This document shows positions 9,038 through 17,870 of a DNA stretch of 64,000 nt, one piece after another. Origin of the DNA: Akkermansiaceae bacterium UBA7331. GTDB taxonomy: Bacteria; Verrucomicrobiota; Verrucomicrobiia; Verrucomicrobiales; Akkermansiaceae. Location: the NCBI GenBank assembly GCA_002471255.1, contig DKPP01000001.1, positions 62,001 to 126,000 on the forward strand. The letters run 5' to 3'. Made by a program: the position numbers and the translations under genes. Within the stretch, counting starts at the first letter, position 1. Each line of letters opens with the position of its first letter. Under the pieces are notes generated by a model. It was not told the origin of the DNA and searched no databases. It worked only from the letters and a program-made list of their open reading frames with translations.

Positions 9038-9087
9038 AACCATATTGGAGTATTCTTAAGTAAGTTTTTCCAATATGGTTTTTTTAT
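9038..9087 (+). terminator. Terminator of the dapF-dapL operon
   Basis: The arms AACCATATTGG (9038-9048) and CCAATATGGTT (9070-9080) pair perfectly over 11 bp, with a 21-nt loop and a T-run continuing to about 9087. Confidence 0.85.
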
Positions 9088-9097
9088 TATTTAATTG

Positions 9098-9111
9098 TTA
9101 CATTTTTGTAA
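9098..9111 (+). promoter_or_regulatory. Distal TTACA-N4-TGTAA site upstream of glutamine synthetase
   Basis: TTACATTTTTGTAA matches the palindrome seen upstream of dapF. It is centred about 247 bp before the predicted glutamine synthetase transcription start. It lies just beyond the dapL terminator. Confidence 0.45.
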
Positions 9112-9212
9112 CGACCGAGGCATTTTCTGCGAAAAAAACAAATAAATAGGGGCTATTTTGGAGATTTAAGCCTGCCTGTAAGATTAATTGCCTTAAATTA
9201 AGTTTTTATTTG

Positions 9213-9259
9213 TATTACATAATTGTAATCAGTAAATCCATGATTACAATTATGTAATA
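9213..9259 (+). promoter_or_regulatory. Perfect 18-bp inverted repeat holding two palindromic activator sites
   Basis: The arms 9213-9230 and 9242-9259 are exact reverse complements separated by 11 bp. Each arm itself contains a TTACA-N4-TGTAA site (9215-9228 and 9244-9257), so it is a palindrome of near-palindromes. The two sites are centred about 130 and 101 bp upstream of the predicted start of transcription, a classical position for enhancer-binding proteins. The 9021-9364 gap thus holds a terminator, three sites and a sigma-54 promoter. Confidence 0.6.
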
Positions 9260-9324
9260 TCGTGGGTAATTGATGTGTGTTTTCAAATAGCTTATTGTTA
9301 TTGTGTTACAGTTTTTTTAAAAGT

Positions 9325-9340
9325 TGGCATGATATTTGCA
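9325..9340 (+). promoter_or_regulatory. Sigma-54 promoter of glutamine synthetase
   Basis: TGGCATGATATTTGCA has GG at 9326-9327 and GC at 9338-9339, in exact sigma-54 register, and shares TGGCATG and TTTGCACTATAA with the dapF promoter. Predicted start of transcription is near 9351, only about 14 nt before the ATG, so the mRNA has no room for a normal Shine-Dalgarno leader. Confidence 0.75.
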
Positions 9341-9364
9341 CTATAAGATGCAGAGATTTATCCC

Positions 9365-11500
9365 ATGAACAATATAACTAGAACACAGGCTATAGGCGTC
9401 ATTGCCGGACGAGAAGATAAAGACCAAGCAGTAGGAGTACCTAACATCGATTCTTACTATGGTGAAGATGTCTTTAGTGTAGATGTGATGAAAGAATATC
9501 TGCCAAAAGATGTGGCCCAACATTTGATAGCAACGATTGAAGATGGCGATCCGATCAATCCTGCTATTGCAGCTGACGTAGCACACGCTATGAAACAGTG
9601 GGCTATAGCTCGCGGAGCAACCCATTTCACGCACTGGTTCCAGCCATTAACAGGTTCTACAGCTGAAAAGCATGATTCATTTCTTGAGCCACAAGGCATG
9701 CAAGCTATCATGCGATTCTCCGGTAAAAATTTAATCACAAGTGAACCCGATGCTTCCAGCTTCCCTTCCGGTGGATTGCGTTGCACTTTTGAAGCACGTG
9801 GTTATACGGTATGGGATCCGACTAGTCCTGCCTTTATCAAAAGACATCCCAATGGAGCCACTCTATGTATTCCGACAGCATATTGTGCATATACGGGAGA
9901 AGCATTGGATAAAAAGACCCCATTATTGAGATCTCGCCAAGCATTGAAAAAGGCGGTGACACGCTTGATGAAATGTTTTGGTTTAGATGAGCAAAAAGTG
10001 ACGATTACTTTGGGAGCAGAACAAGAATATTTCTTGATTGATAAAAGCTTCTTTTTAAATCGTCCTGATATTATCCAAACAGGTAGAACATTATTTGGCG
10101 CTTCACCGGCCAAGCATCAACAATTGGAAGATCACTATTTTGGCTCTATTAAGCCTCGAGTGCTTGCTTTCATGACCGATGTGGAAAAAGCTTTGTGGAA
10201 GTTGGGTATTCCTGCCAAGACTCGCCACAATGAGGTAGCCCCTGCTCAATTTGAATTGGCTCCGCTGTTTGAGGAGGTTAATTTGGCTGTTGACCATAAT
10301 ATGTTGGTGATGGAAGTATTACGCCAACAGGCTAACAAACATGATTTTGTGTGCTTGTTACATGAAAAACCATTCTCAGGAGTCAATGGTTCCGGTAAGC
10401 ATAATAACTGGTCGATTAATTATGGAAATATGAACCTACTTGAGCCCGGTTCAGATCCATTCCAAAATGCCATTTTCATGACCGTATTAGTTTCCATCAT
10501 GGAGGCTGTTGATACGCATGCGGATCTATTACGCTCTACTGTTACCGGTGCGGGAAATGATCATAGATTAGGTGCAAATGAAGCTCCCCCTGCTATTATT
10601 TCCATTTTCTTAGGTGATATGTTGACTGCCGTGATTGATGAACTTGAAGCAAATGGTTCCGGCTGTTCTTGTCGTAAAGAAACGATGAAATTGGGAGTGG
10701 ATGTATTACCACCATTACCAAAGGATACGACAGACCGCAACCGCACAAGTCCTTTTGCGTTTACCGGTAATAAATTTGAGTTTAGAGCACCGGGATCCAG
10801 TCATTCCTGCGCAGGCCCAATGATGATTCTAAATACCATTGTTGCTGACGCAATGAATGGATTGTCAGATAAAATTGAGCAATTTTCTTCGGATGTAGAT
10901 TTCAACGATCAATTACACGAATTATTACGTGAGCGCATCATTACTCATAAGAGAGTTATCTTTAATGGTGATAATTATTCTGCTGAGTGGAAGGAAGAAG
11001 CAGAGCACCGTGGTTTACCTATTTTATCCAACACCCCTAGTGCTTTAGCTGAGTTTAAATCAGCCAAAAATATTGCTTTATTGGAAAAATACGGTGTGCT
11101 TTCAGCCAAGGAAGTAGAGTCTCGATATGAGGTGTTTATGGAAGAGTATTCCAGAAAAATCCGAATCGAAGCTGAGATTTCTTTAGAATTAGCTAGAACG
11201 GTATTTTTGCCGGCTATTCGTAAGGAGTATAACCAAGCTTTGACTGCTTTAACTCATACTCCATCCGATGCAGCATGGGTCGGTTCACTAAAAAGCAATG
11301 TAGGAACTTTGGGAGCTTGTTTGCAAAATCTTATTGAAGAATCAAACAAACTTGAGAGTGATTTAGATGAAAATAACGATATGTATCAGGTCTTTTTACA
11401 AATGCAATCTGTTCGCGAATGCGTTGATAAGGCTGAAAAATGGGTAACAGATTCTGAGTGGCCATTGCCTAAGTATCGTGAAATGTTGTTCATCTATTAA
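9365..11500 (+). CDS. glnN: Type III glutamine synthetase
   Basis: This 711-residue protein makes glutamine from glutamate, ammonia and ATP. Its length is that of the GSIII class (about 700-730), far above GSI (about 450-470). The ammonia-side block GVNGSGKHNNWSINYG and the nucleotide-side segments RHNEVAPAQFELAP, ATLCIPTAYCAYTG and ENNRTSPFAFTGNKFEFRAPG-like residues are characteristic. No Shine-Dalgarno is seen before the ATG at 9365. A sigma-54 promoter and palindromic sites lie upstream, and a sigma-54 activator lies immediately downstream, which points to regulation by nitrogen limitation. Confidence 0.93.
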   Translation: MNNITRTQAIGVIAGREDKDQAVGVPNIDSYYGEDVFSVDVMKEYLPKDVAQHLIATIEDGDPINPAIAADVAHAMKQWAIARGATHFTHWFQPLTGSTAEKHDSFLEPQGMQAIMRFSGKNLITSEPDASSFPSGGLRCTFEARGYTVWDPTSPAFIKRHPNGATLCIPTAYCAYTGEALDKKTPLLRSRQALKKAVTRLMKCFGLDEQKVTITLGAEQEYFLIDKSFFLNRPDIIQTGRTLFGASPAKHQQLEDHYFGSIKPRVLAFMTDVEKALWKLGIPAKTRHNEVAPAQFELAPLFEEVNLAVDHNMLVMEVLRQQANKHDFVCLLHEKPFSGVNGSGKHNNWSINYGNMNLLEPGSDPFQNAIFMTVLVSIMEAVDTHADLLRSTVTGAGNDHRLGANEAPPAIISIFLGDMLTAVIDELEANGSGCSCRKETMKLGVDVLPPLPKDTTDRNRTSPFAFTGNKFEFRAPGSSHSCAGPMMILNTIVADAMNGLSDKIEQFSSDVDFNDQLHELLRERIITHKRVIFNGDNYSAEWKEEAEHRGLPILSNTPSALAEFKSAKNIALLEKYGVLSAKEVESRYEVFMEEYSRKIRIEAEISLELARTVFLPAIRKEYNQALTALTHTPSDAAWVGSLKSNVGTLGACLQNLIEESNKLESDLDENNDMYQVFLQMQSVRECVDKAEKWVTDSEWPLPKYREMLFIY

Positions 11501-11520
11501 GATTTTACAAAACCAAATAC

Positions 11521-11557
11521 ATGGTATCGGAGTCAACCCGTGTGCCTTCGATACCAT
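11521..11557 (+). other. Hairpin between glutamine synthetase and the activator gene
   Basis: ATGGTATCG (11521-11529) and CGATACCAT (11549-11557) form a perfect 9-bp stem with a 19-nt loop. No T-run follows, so it is not a standard terminator. It may stabilise the glnN mRNA end or lower read-through into the activator gene. Confidence 0.4.
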
Positions 11558-11599
11558 CTGCCGATTTAAAAAATAACGAAACAAAAAGAAAATACGAAA

Positions 11600-13162
11600 A
11601 TGTCCCTTGACGGCCTTACCGGCTTTCCTTACGCTCAAAACATGCAGCCAAATATGGTTTGTCGTGTTACCGGAATATTGTCGAAAATTAGTTCTATCAT
11701 TATCCAAAAACAAGGAGAAGAGGAACTGATTCAGAAAATACTTGATGTGCTTCATTCCGATATGGGGCTTTTAAGAGGCACCTTTACCGTAAGGCATGGT
11801 AATGCCTTGGTTATTGATGCTTCGGAGGGTTTAAATCCCTCTGCTAAAAATCGCGGTAGGTACCGCATGGGCGAAGGAATAACCGGTGAAGTGGCCGCTA
11901 CGGGAGAATCCGTAATCGTACCGGACATTACGAAAGATAGTCGTTTTCTAGATAAAACTCTTTCACGTCGTGATGCCGTTTTGTCTGATGAACAAATTGC
12001 CTTTTTATGTGTTCCTGTTTTTCGACAAGAGATAGTAATCGGTACTTTGAGTGGGGACCGTATTGTTGATAAAGATGTCGATCTCAACGTAGATTTACAG
12101 ATTTTACAAATCGTAGGCAACATAGTTGGTGAGATGTTAGCTTCTCGCATTGAGACTCGCATGGAAAATGAAGCTCTGAGAGAAGAAAATGAAAAACTCA
12201 AATCTTTATTGGAAGTAGCTCCTGTTAATATCATCGGTAATAGTCGTGGTATTCTACAGGTATATAATCAAGTACAACAAGTTGCTCCAAGTGCTGCTAC
12301 TGTTTTGATTCGCGGTGCTTCAGGTACCGGTAAGGAATTAGTAGCCAGATCTATCGTTGATGCTAGTCCTCGAAAGGATAATACTCTGATTATCGTAAAC
12401 TGTGCAGCTTTACCTGATAATTTAATTGAAAGTGAATTATTTGGACATGAAAAAGGTGCCTTTACAGGTGCTATTGCTCGCCGTATAGGTCGTGCCGAGG
12501 AAGCTGACGGTGGGACTTTATTTTTAGATGAAATTGGTGATTTAAGCCTTCCGGTTCAGGTGAAATTACTAAGATTTTTACAAGAAAAGACTTTTTCGAG
12601 AGTTGGTAGCAATAAAGAACTTTCTTCCGATGTGCGCATTATTGCTGCGACAAGCCGTAATCTTGAAGAGTTAATGAAAGAAGGAAAATTCAGAGAAGAT
12701 TTATACTATCGATTGAATATTTTCCCAATCGTTGTGCCTAGTTTGGCTAATCGTAAGTCGGACATCCTTCTATTAGGTCAGCACTTTTTAGAAAAATATT
12801 CCGGTCTATACAATAAAGCTATCGTGCGATTCTCATCTAAAGCCATCAATTTATTGACTGCTTATTCTTGGCCGGGAAATGTGCGAGAATTGGAAAATAG
12901 TATTGAGCATGCCGTTTTAACAGCTACGGACGATACTATTCATGCACACAATCTTCCTGCTACATTGCAGATTGCTAGTGAAAACTCTAGTGATTCTATT
13001 CAAATCACCAGTAGTTTTAAAAATATGGTCGATTCCTTTGCTCGTAATATCTTACTAAAAGCTATGACTGAGAGTAATGGAAATATGGCTGCTGCAGCTC
13101 GCTCCATCGGGTTATCAAATCGAATGATGCATTATAATTTGATCCGACATAACCTTAAGTAA
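11600..13162 (+). CDS. NifA-like sigma-54-dependent activator with GAF domain
   Basis: The 520-residue protein has an N-terminal GAF domain (about residues 25-180), a short coiled linker (ENEALREENEKLKSLL), a central AAA+ domain with Walker A RGASGTGKE near 238-246, the sigma-54-contacting GAFTGA loop at 286-291 and Walker B GGTLFLDEIGD near 304-312. A C-terminal Fis-type helix-turn-helix (NMAAAARSIGLSNRMMHYNL) completes the NifA architecture. It would open sigma-54 promoters from upstream sites. Placed between glutamine synthetase and glutamate synthase, it is the obvious candidate to control glnN and dapF-dapL. What the GAF domain senses is unknown; 2-oxoglutarate is a reasonable guess from NifA relatives. 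Confidence 0.9.
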   Translation: MSLDGLTGFPYAQNMQPNMVCRVTGILSKISSIIIQKQGEEELIQKILDVLHSDMGLLRGTFTVRHGNALVIDASEGLNPSAKNRGRYRMGEGITGEVAATGESVIVPDITKDSRFLDKTLSRRDAVLSDEQIAFLCVPVFRQEIVIGTLSGDRIVDKDVDLNVDLQILQIVGNIVGEMLASRIETRMENEALREENEKLKSLLEVAPVNIIGNSRGILQVYNQVQQVAPSAATVLIRGASGTGKELVARSIVDASPRKDNTLIIVNCAALPDNLIESELFGHEKGAFTGAIARRIGRAEEADGGTLFLDEIGDLSLPVQVKLLRFLQEKTFSRVGSNKELSSDVRIIAATSRNLEELMKEGKFREDLYYRLNIFPIVVPSLANRKSDILLLGQHFLEKYSGLYNKAIVRFSSKAINLLTAYSWPGNVRELENSIEHAVLTATDDTIHAHNLPATLQIASENSSDSIQITSSFKNMVDSFARNILLKAMTESNGNMAAAARSIGLSNRMMHYNLIRHNLK

Positions 13163-13180
13163 TAATTTTTTATATTTACA

Positions 13181-16100
13181 ATGAATACGCAAATGAACCA
13201 ATCCTATAACCGTGGAATTCAAGAAAACACGGGGTTATATGAAAATCAGTACGAGCATGATGCCTGTGGTGTGGGCATGATTGCCGATCTGAACAATGTG
13301 GCTAGTCATAAAATTATTGTAGATGGTATTACAATTTTAAAACGTTTAATGCACCGTGGTGCTAATGGCAGTGATCCTCACACGGGCGATGGTGCAGGGT
13401 TGCTTTGTGCTATGCCTGATATGTATTTTAGGAATTTTTTCTCTACCGTTTTACCACCAAAAGGTGAATATGGTGTTGCCATGATTTTTGGCGGTGAAGG
13501 TTCCGAATTGGCCATTGAGCAATTAGTTGCGGAATGTGGTGCAAAAGTGCTTTTTTGGAGAAGTGTGCCGGTGCAAATTGATGCCCTTGGTGAAAATGCA
13601 CGCAAAACCTGTCCTGTTATAAGACAATTATTTATCGATGGTTCCAATTTTACTTCTCAAAACGCTTTTGAACTTAAACTTTATTTATTACGCAGACTGA
13701 TTGAGAAGAAGATTGCTGATACATATGTTTGTAGTTGTTCTTCTAAGACCATTGTTTATAAAGGCCTGTTGATGGCAACTCAGATCGATGGTTTTTATGA
13801 AGATTTGCGAGATGAACGGTTTGTTTCTCCTTATGCCATCGTTCACCAGCGTTATAGTACGAATACTTTCCCAACGTGGCAATTGGCTCAACCATTCAGA
13901 TTTTTAGCTCACAATGGCGAAATCAATACGTTAAAGGGCAATTTAAACCACCTCAAGACGAGAGAGCCTCATTTAAGCTCACATTTGCTTAAAGATGATT
14001 TAGCCGAAATTCTACCATTAGTTCCAGCCAATCAAAGTGATTCCGCTTGCTTGGATAACATGCTCGAACTACTGGTTGCATCCGGTCGAGATATCCGTCA
14101 TGCTATGTTAATGCTTATGCCTCAAGCATGGGGTGCTAAGCATAGAATGAGCAATGATGTACGCGGCTTTTTTGAATATCATTCCGTTTTGATGGAACCT
14201 TGGGATGGACCTACTGCTTTAACATTCTGTGATGGAGTCAACGTAGGAGCAATTTTGGATCGTAATGGATTAAGACCTGCTCGTTATACTTTAACTACTG
14301 ATAATTTGTTTGTTTTAGCTTCTGAAACAGGCGTATTGGACATTCCTTCTGAAAAGATTGCAAAATTAGGTCGCTTAAGCCCGGGTAAAATGATTTTCTG
14401 TGATTTAGAAAATCATCGCCTGCAAACGGATAATGAAATTAAAACACATGTGGCACGTCGCAAGCCGTATCGCCAATGGGTAAAAGATAATTCCATTGAT
14501 GTACATGGTATGTTTAGTGCTTTGCAATCTTCTCAACCAATGCCTGACTTGCTTCGTCAACAGGCTATCTTTGGTTATACTCAAGAAGATTTGGATCTTA
14601 TTATATCTCCAATGTATCAAACGGGTCATGAAGCCGTTGGTTCGATGGGATATGATGCTCCTTTAGCTATTTTATCTCATCAAAATCCATTACTCTTTGA
14701 TTATTTTAAACAACTTTTTGCTCAGGTAACGAATCCACCTATTGACCCGATTCGTGAATCTTTGGTAATGAGTTTGACGACCTACATTGGTAATGATCCA
14801 AATATTTTGGAAGAATATCCACAACATGCCCACGTGATCAAATTGGTGCGACCTATTTTGACTGATGATGAATTAAGTCGTCTCAAACACGTAAAAGAAA
14901 CAGGGTTTGCCTCTGTCACTTTGCCTATTTTGTTTAATAAGACTCAAGCACATTATTCACTAAAAGATACATTGCATCGTTTAGCTTGTTCGGCAGTCGA
15001 GGCTGTACGTGATGGGGCTAGGATATTAGTGCTGTCAGATCGTAATCCGGGGGAAGATGATTTGCCTATTCCGAGTTTACTAGCATGTTGTGCCGTCAAT
15101 AAGGCATTAACCGATGCTAACTTGAGAGCAAATGCCAGTATCATTTTAGAGACAGGTGAAGCGCGTGAAACGATGCATTTTGCTTTGCTATTAGGTTATG
15201 GAGCTACGGCAATCAATCCTTATTTAGCTCTTGCCTCTATTTCTGAATTGTCTCATCGTGAGACTTCGAAGATTCATCCTGTTAATGCTGCAAGTAATTA
15301 TATTAAAGCTGTCAGCGAAGGATTATACAAAATCATGTCCAAAATGGGCATTAGTACCTTACGAAGCTATCGTTCCTCTCAGTTGTTTGAGGCGATTGGT
15401 CTGAGTGAAGGTCTCGTACAAGAGTATTTTTCCGGCACGACGAGTCGTATAGGCGGTATCGATATTGAATGGATTGAGCGCGAAACTCGCCAACGTGTAG
15501 AGGCTGCCTTAGCTTATAAGAAAAAGGATGAGCTAGCTTTAGCTCCGGGCGGCTTCTTTAAGCCTAAAAAAGAAGGGGAGTCTCACATGTGGATACCTGG
15601 TGCTTTGCAATCCATTAGGACTGCGGTCCGTGAAAATGATCAGTCTGCTTATGATAAGTTTTCTAAGTTGATGAATCAACAGCAGCTCCAGCACTTTACT
15701 TTACGAAGCCTTCTGGATGTCAAATTAGGTACACCCATTCCTTTAGAAGAAGTAGAATCGGTGGAGTCCATCTTGCAGCGTTTTGTTGCCGGGGCCATGT
15801 CTCTAGGATCCATTAGCCCTGAAGCTCATGAAAGCATCGCTATTGCTATGAATATGATAGGAGCTCGCAGTAATTCCGGTGAAGGTGGTGAGGATGAAAA
15901 TCGTTATCATCCATCGCCTGAAGGATTTGTGAGATCTAGTGCTATTAAGCAAGTAGCCAGTGGTCGATTTGGCGTAACTATTGATTATTTACATCATGCC
16001 AAAGAAATCCAAATTAAAATGGCGCAAGGAGCGAAGCCTGGTGAAGGTGGACAATTACCTGGCGATAAAGTTAATGATTTTATCGCAAAGTTGCGTCACG

Positions 16101-17605
16101 CCAATCCCGGTACCAGTTTGATTTCGCCCGCACCTCACCATGATATATACTCTATCGAGGATTTGGCTCAATTGATATTTGATCTGCAAAATGCCAATAC
16201 AAAGGCCAAAATTTCGGTCAAACTTGTATCTGAAGCCGGTGTCGGTACTATCGCAGCCGGTGTAGTAAAAGCACATGCCGATAGCATTTTGATCAGTGGC
16301 TATGATGGTGGTACGGGGGCAGCTCCGCTTTCAAGTGTAAAATATGCAGGTTTACCTTGGGAATTAGGTGTTGCTGAGGTGCATCAAACTTTAGCATTAA
16401 ATGATTTGCGCTCACGCGTTAAATTGCAAGTGGATGGACAAATCAGAACCGGACGAGACATCGTTGTCGCTACTTTACTTGGGGCTGATGAATTCGGCTT
16501 TGGTTCCATTATATTGATTGCATTAGGCTGTGCAATGTTAAGACGTTGCCATGAAAACACCTGCCCTGTAGGTATTGCTACCCAAGACCCTGAATTACGT
16601 AAAAAATACTCAGGTAAGCCGGAGTTTATCGTTAATTATCTCCGTTTTGTCGCACAAGAAGCACGCTTATTACTTGCTGAATTAGGTTTGCATTCTCTAG
16701 ATGAAGCTCGAGGACGTACGGACTTTTTAACAAAAGTACAAGTTCCAAGCCGAGAAAAGGCATCGACAATTAATTTAGATCGATTGTTACAACCGGTTAC
16801 TCTTCGTCCTGATATGATGCTCGATGAGCAAGAACCGTTTAAAACTTACGATAGTGAATGCTTGCTGCAAGATGTGCAAGAAGTACTACAAACCGGAGGT
16901 AAGGTCACATTACAACGCCATATTAGTAATAATAATCGTACTATCGGCACAGAGTTATCCTCAAAAATTGCTGAACTTTATGGGGAGCGCGGAATGGCTG
17001 AAGATTCCATCACTGTTGATTTTTATGGCCACGCAGGACAAAGTTTCGGTGCCTTTTTAACCAATGGTATGACCTTTAAATTGCATGGTGAGGCAAATGA
17101 CTTTGTAGGCAAGGGCTTATGTGGTGGTAAGATTATTCTTGTACCATCCGATAAGCGTCATTTCGAAGCCTCGCAAAATATGATAGCCGGTAATGTCGTA
17201 GGGTATGGTGCTACAAGTGGTACTTTATACATCAATGGTCAGGCCGGTGATCGTTTTGCCATCAGAAATAGTGGTGCTACTTTAATCGTAGAAGGATTGG
17301 GCGACCATGGTTGTGAATATATGACTAATGGACGCGTAGTCGTTTTAGGTAAGACCGGTGTGAATTTTGCCGCCGGTATGACCGGAGGTAAAGCCTATAT
17401 CTTAGATGAAGACGGCACCTTTGATACGATTTGTAACTTGAATAGCGTGAATCTATCCCCAATAGATCGTGGCTCTGATGAAGAACGCGAATTATTAGAA
17501 TTAGTGAATGCACATTATCGCCAAACTCAAAGTATCTGTGCTAAGAACTTGCTAGATTCATGGGCAGAAGTCCTTCCATTATTTGTGGTAGTAAGACCTA
17601 TCTAA
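13181..17605 (+). CDS. gltB: Glutamate synthase large subunit
   Basis: This 1474-residue enzyme transfers the amide group of glutamine to 2-oxoglutarate. A class II glutaminase domain begins at the cysteine in EHDACGVGMIA (residue 29, after a short propeptide that must be removed). The central domain follows, then the FMN synthase domain (GAMSLGSISPEAHESIAIAMN, SGYDGGTGAAP), a 3Fe-4S motif in RRCHENTCPVGIATQ and the GXGXG beta-helix end. It starts 18 bp after the activator gene, so the two are likely cotranscribed. A gltD small subunit does not follow; the electron donor partner must be encoded elsewhere or be ferredoxin. The length is typical of NADPH-type GltB. Confidence 0.94.
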   Translation: MNTQMNQSYNRGIQENTGLYENQYEHDACGVGMIADLNNVASHKIIVDGITILKRLMHRGANGSDPHTGDGAGLLCAMPDMYFRNFFSTVLPPKGEYGVAMIFGGEGSELAIEQLVAECGAKVLFWRSVPVQIDALGENARKTCPVIRQLFIDGSNFTSQNAFELKLYLLRRLIEKKIADTYVCSCSSKTIVYKGLLMATQIDGFYEDLRDERFVSPYAIVHQRYSTNTFPTWQLAQPFRFLAHNGEINTLKGNLNHLKTREPHLSSHLLKDDLAEILPLVPANQSDSACLDNMLELLVASGRDIRHAMLMLMPQAWGAKHRMSNDVRGFFEYHSVLMEPWDGPTALTFCDGVNVGAILDRNGLRPARYTLTTDNLFVLASETGVLDIPSEKIAKLGRLSPGKMIFCDLENHRLQTDNEIKTHVARRKPYRQWVKDNSIDVHGMFSALQSSQPMPDLLRQQAIFGYTQEDLDLIISPMYQTGHEAVGSMGYDAPLAILSHQNPLLFDYFKQLFAQVTNPPIDPIRESLVMSLTTYIGNDPNILEEYPQHAHVIKLVRPILTDDELSRLKHVKETGFASVTLPILFNKTQAHYSLKDTLHRLACSAVEAVRDGARILVLSDRNPGEDDLPIPSLLACCAVNKALTDANLRANASIILETGEARETMHFALLLGYGATAINPYLALASISELSHRETSKIHPVNAASNYIKAVSEGLYKIMSKMGISTLRSYRSSQLFEAIGLSEGLVQEYFSGTTSRIGGIDIEWIERETRQRVEAALAYKKKDELALAPGGFFKPKKEGESHMWIPGALQSIRTAVRENDQSAYDKFSKLMNQQQLQHFTLRSLLDVKLGTPIPLEEVESVESILQRFVAGAMSLGSISPEAHESIAIAMNMIGARSNSGEGGEDENRYHPSPEGFVRSSAIKQVASGRFGVTIDYLHHAKEIQIKMAQGAKPGEGGQLPGDKVNDFIAKLRHANPGTSLISPAPHHDIYSIEDLAQLIFDLQNANTKAKISVKLVSEAGVGTIAAGVVKAHADSILISGYDGGTGAAPLSSVKYAGLPWELGVAEVHQTLALNDLRSRVKLQVDGQIRTGRDIVVATLLGADEFGFGSIILIALGCAMLRRCHENTCPVGIATQDPELRKKYSGKPEFIVNYLRFVAQEARLLLAELGLHSLDEARGRTDFLTKVQVPSREKASTINLDRLLQPVTLRPDMMLDEQEPFKTYDSECLLQDVQEVLQTGGKVTLQRHISNNNRTIGTELSSKIAELYGERGMAEDSITVDFYGHAGQSFGAFLTNGMTFKLHGEANDFVGKGLCGGKIILVPSDKRHFEASQNMIAGNVVGYGATSGTLYINGQAGDRFAIRNSGATLIVEGLGDHGCEYMTNGRVVVLGKTGVNFAAGMTGGKAYILDEDGTFDTICNLNSVNLSPIDRGSDEERELLELVNAHYRQTQSICAKNLLDSWAEVLPLFVVVRPI

Positions 17606-17637
17606 TCGATTCTGTATCTTATTGAGACAGTATTTGC

Positions 17638-17675
17638 ATCCCTTTGGCTCGTTTAAGCCAAAGGGATTTTTTATT
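17638..17675 (+). terminator. Terminator after gltB
   Basis: ATCCCTTTGGCT (17638-17649) and AGCCAAAGGGAT (17656-17667) form a perfect 12-bp stem with a 6-nt loop, followed by a T-rich run. Confidence 0.92.
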
Positions 17676-17792
17676 TTATTGAATTTCTTGAACAAAGGGT
17701 TTTCTAAAAAATCGATATCGTATTGCTGGTTTGTTTTTTAATGAGAATATTCATGATTATGACAATGGGTTCGTAGTAAAATCTTATGTTTT

Positions 17793-17808
17793 TGGTAAGA
17801 TTTTTGCT
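17793..17808 (+). promoter_or_regulatory. Sigma-54-like promoter of the autotransporter gene
   Basis: TGGTAAGATTTTTGCT places GG (17794-17795) and GC (17806-17807) exactly 12 bp apart in sigma-54 register, with the TTTTTGC half strongly conserved. Predicted start is near 17819, giving a leader of about 52 nt. I see no TTACA-N4-TGTAA site upstream, so if real it may use another activator. Confidence 0.5.
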
Positions 17809-17870
17809 TGAAATCAGTATGCAACAGAATAGTATGACTTAATCTGTTTTCATATTAACATTATATCAAA

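Noticed and set aside
11521..11557. Terminator between glutamine synthetase and the activator
   Set aside because: The hairpin is good but lacks a T-run, so termination is not supported; listed only as a hairpin.
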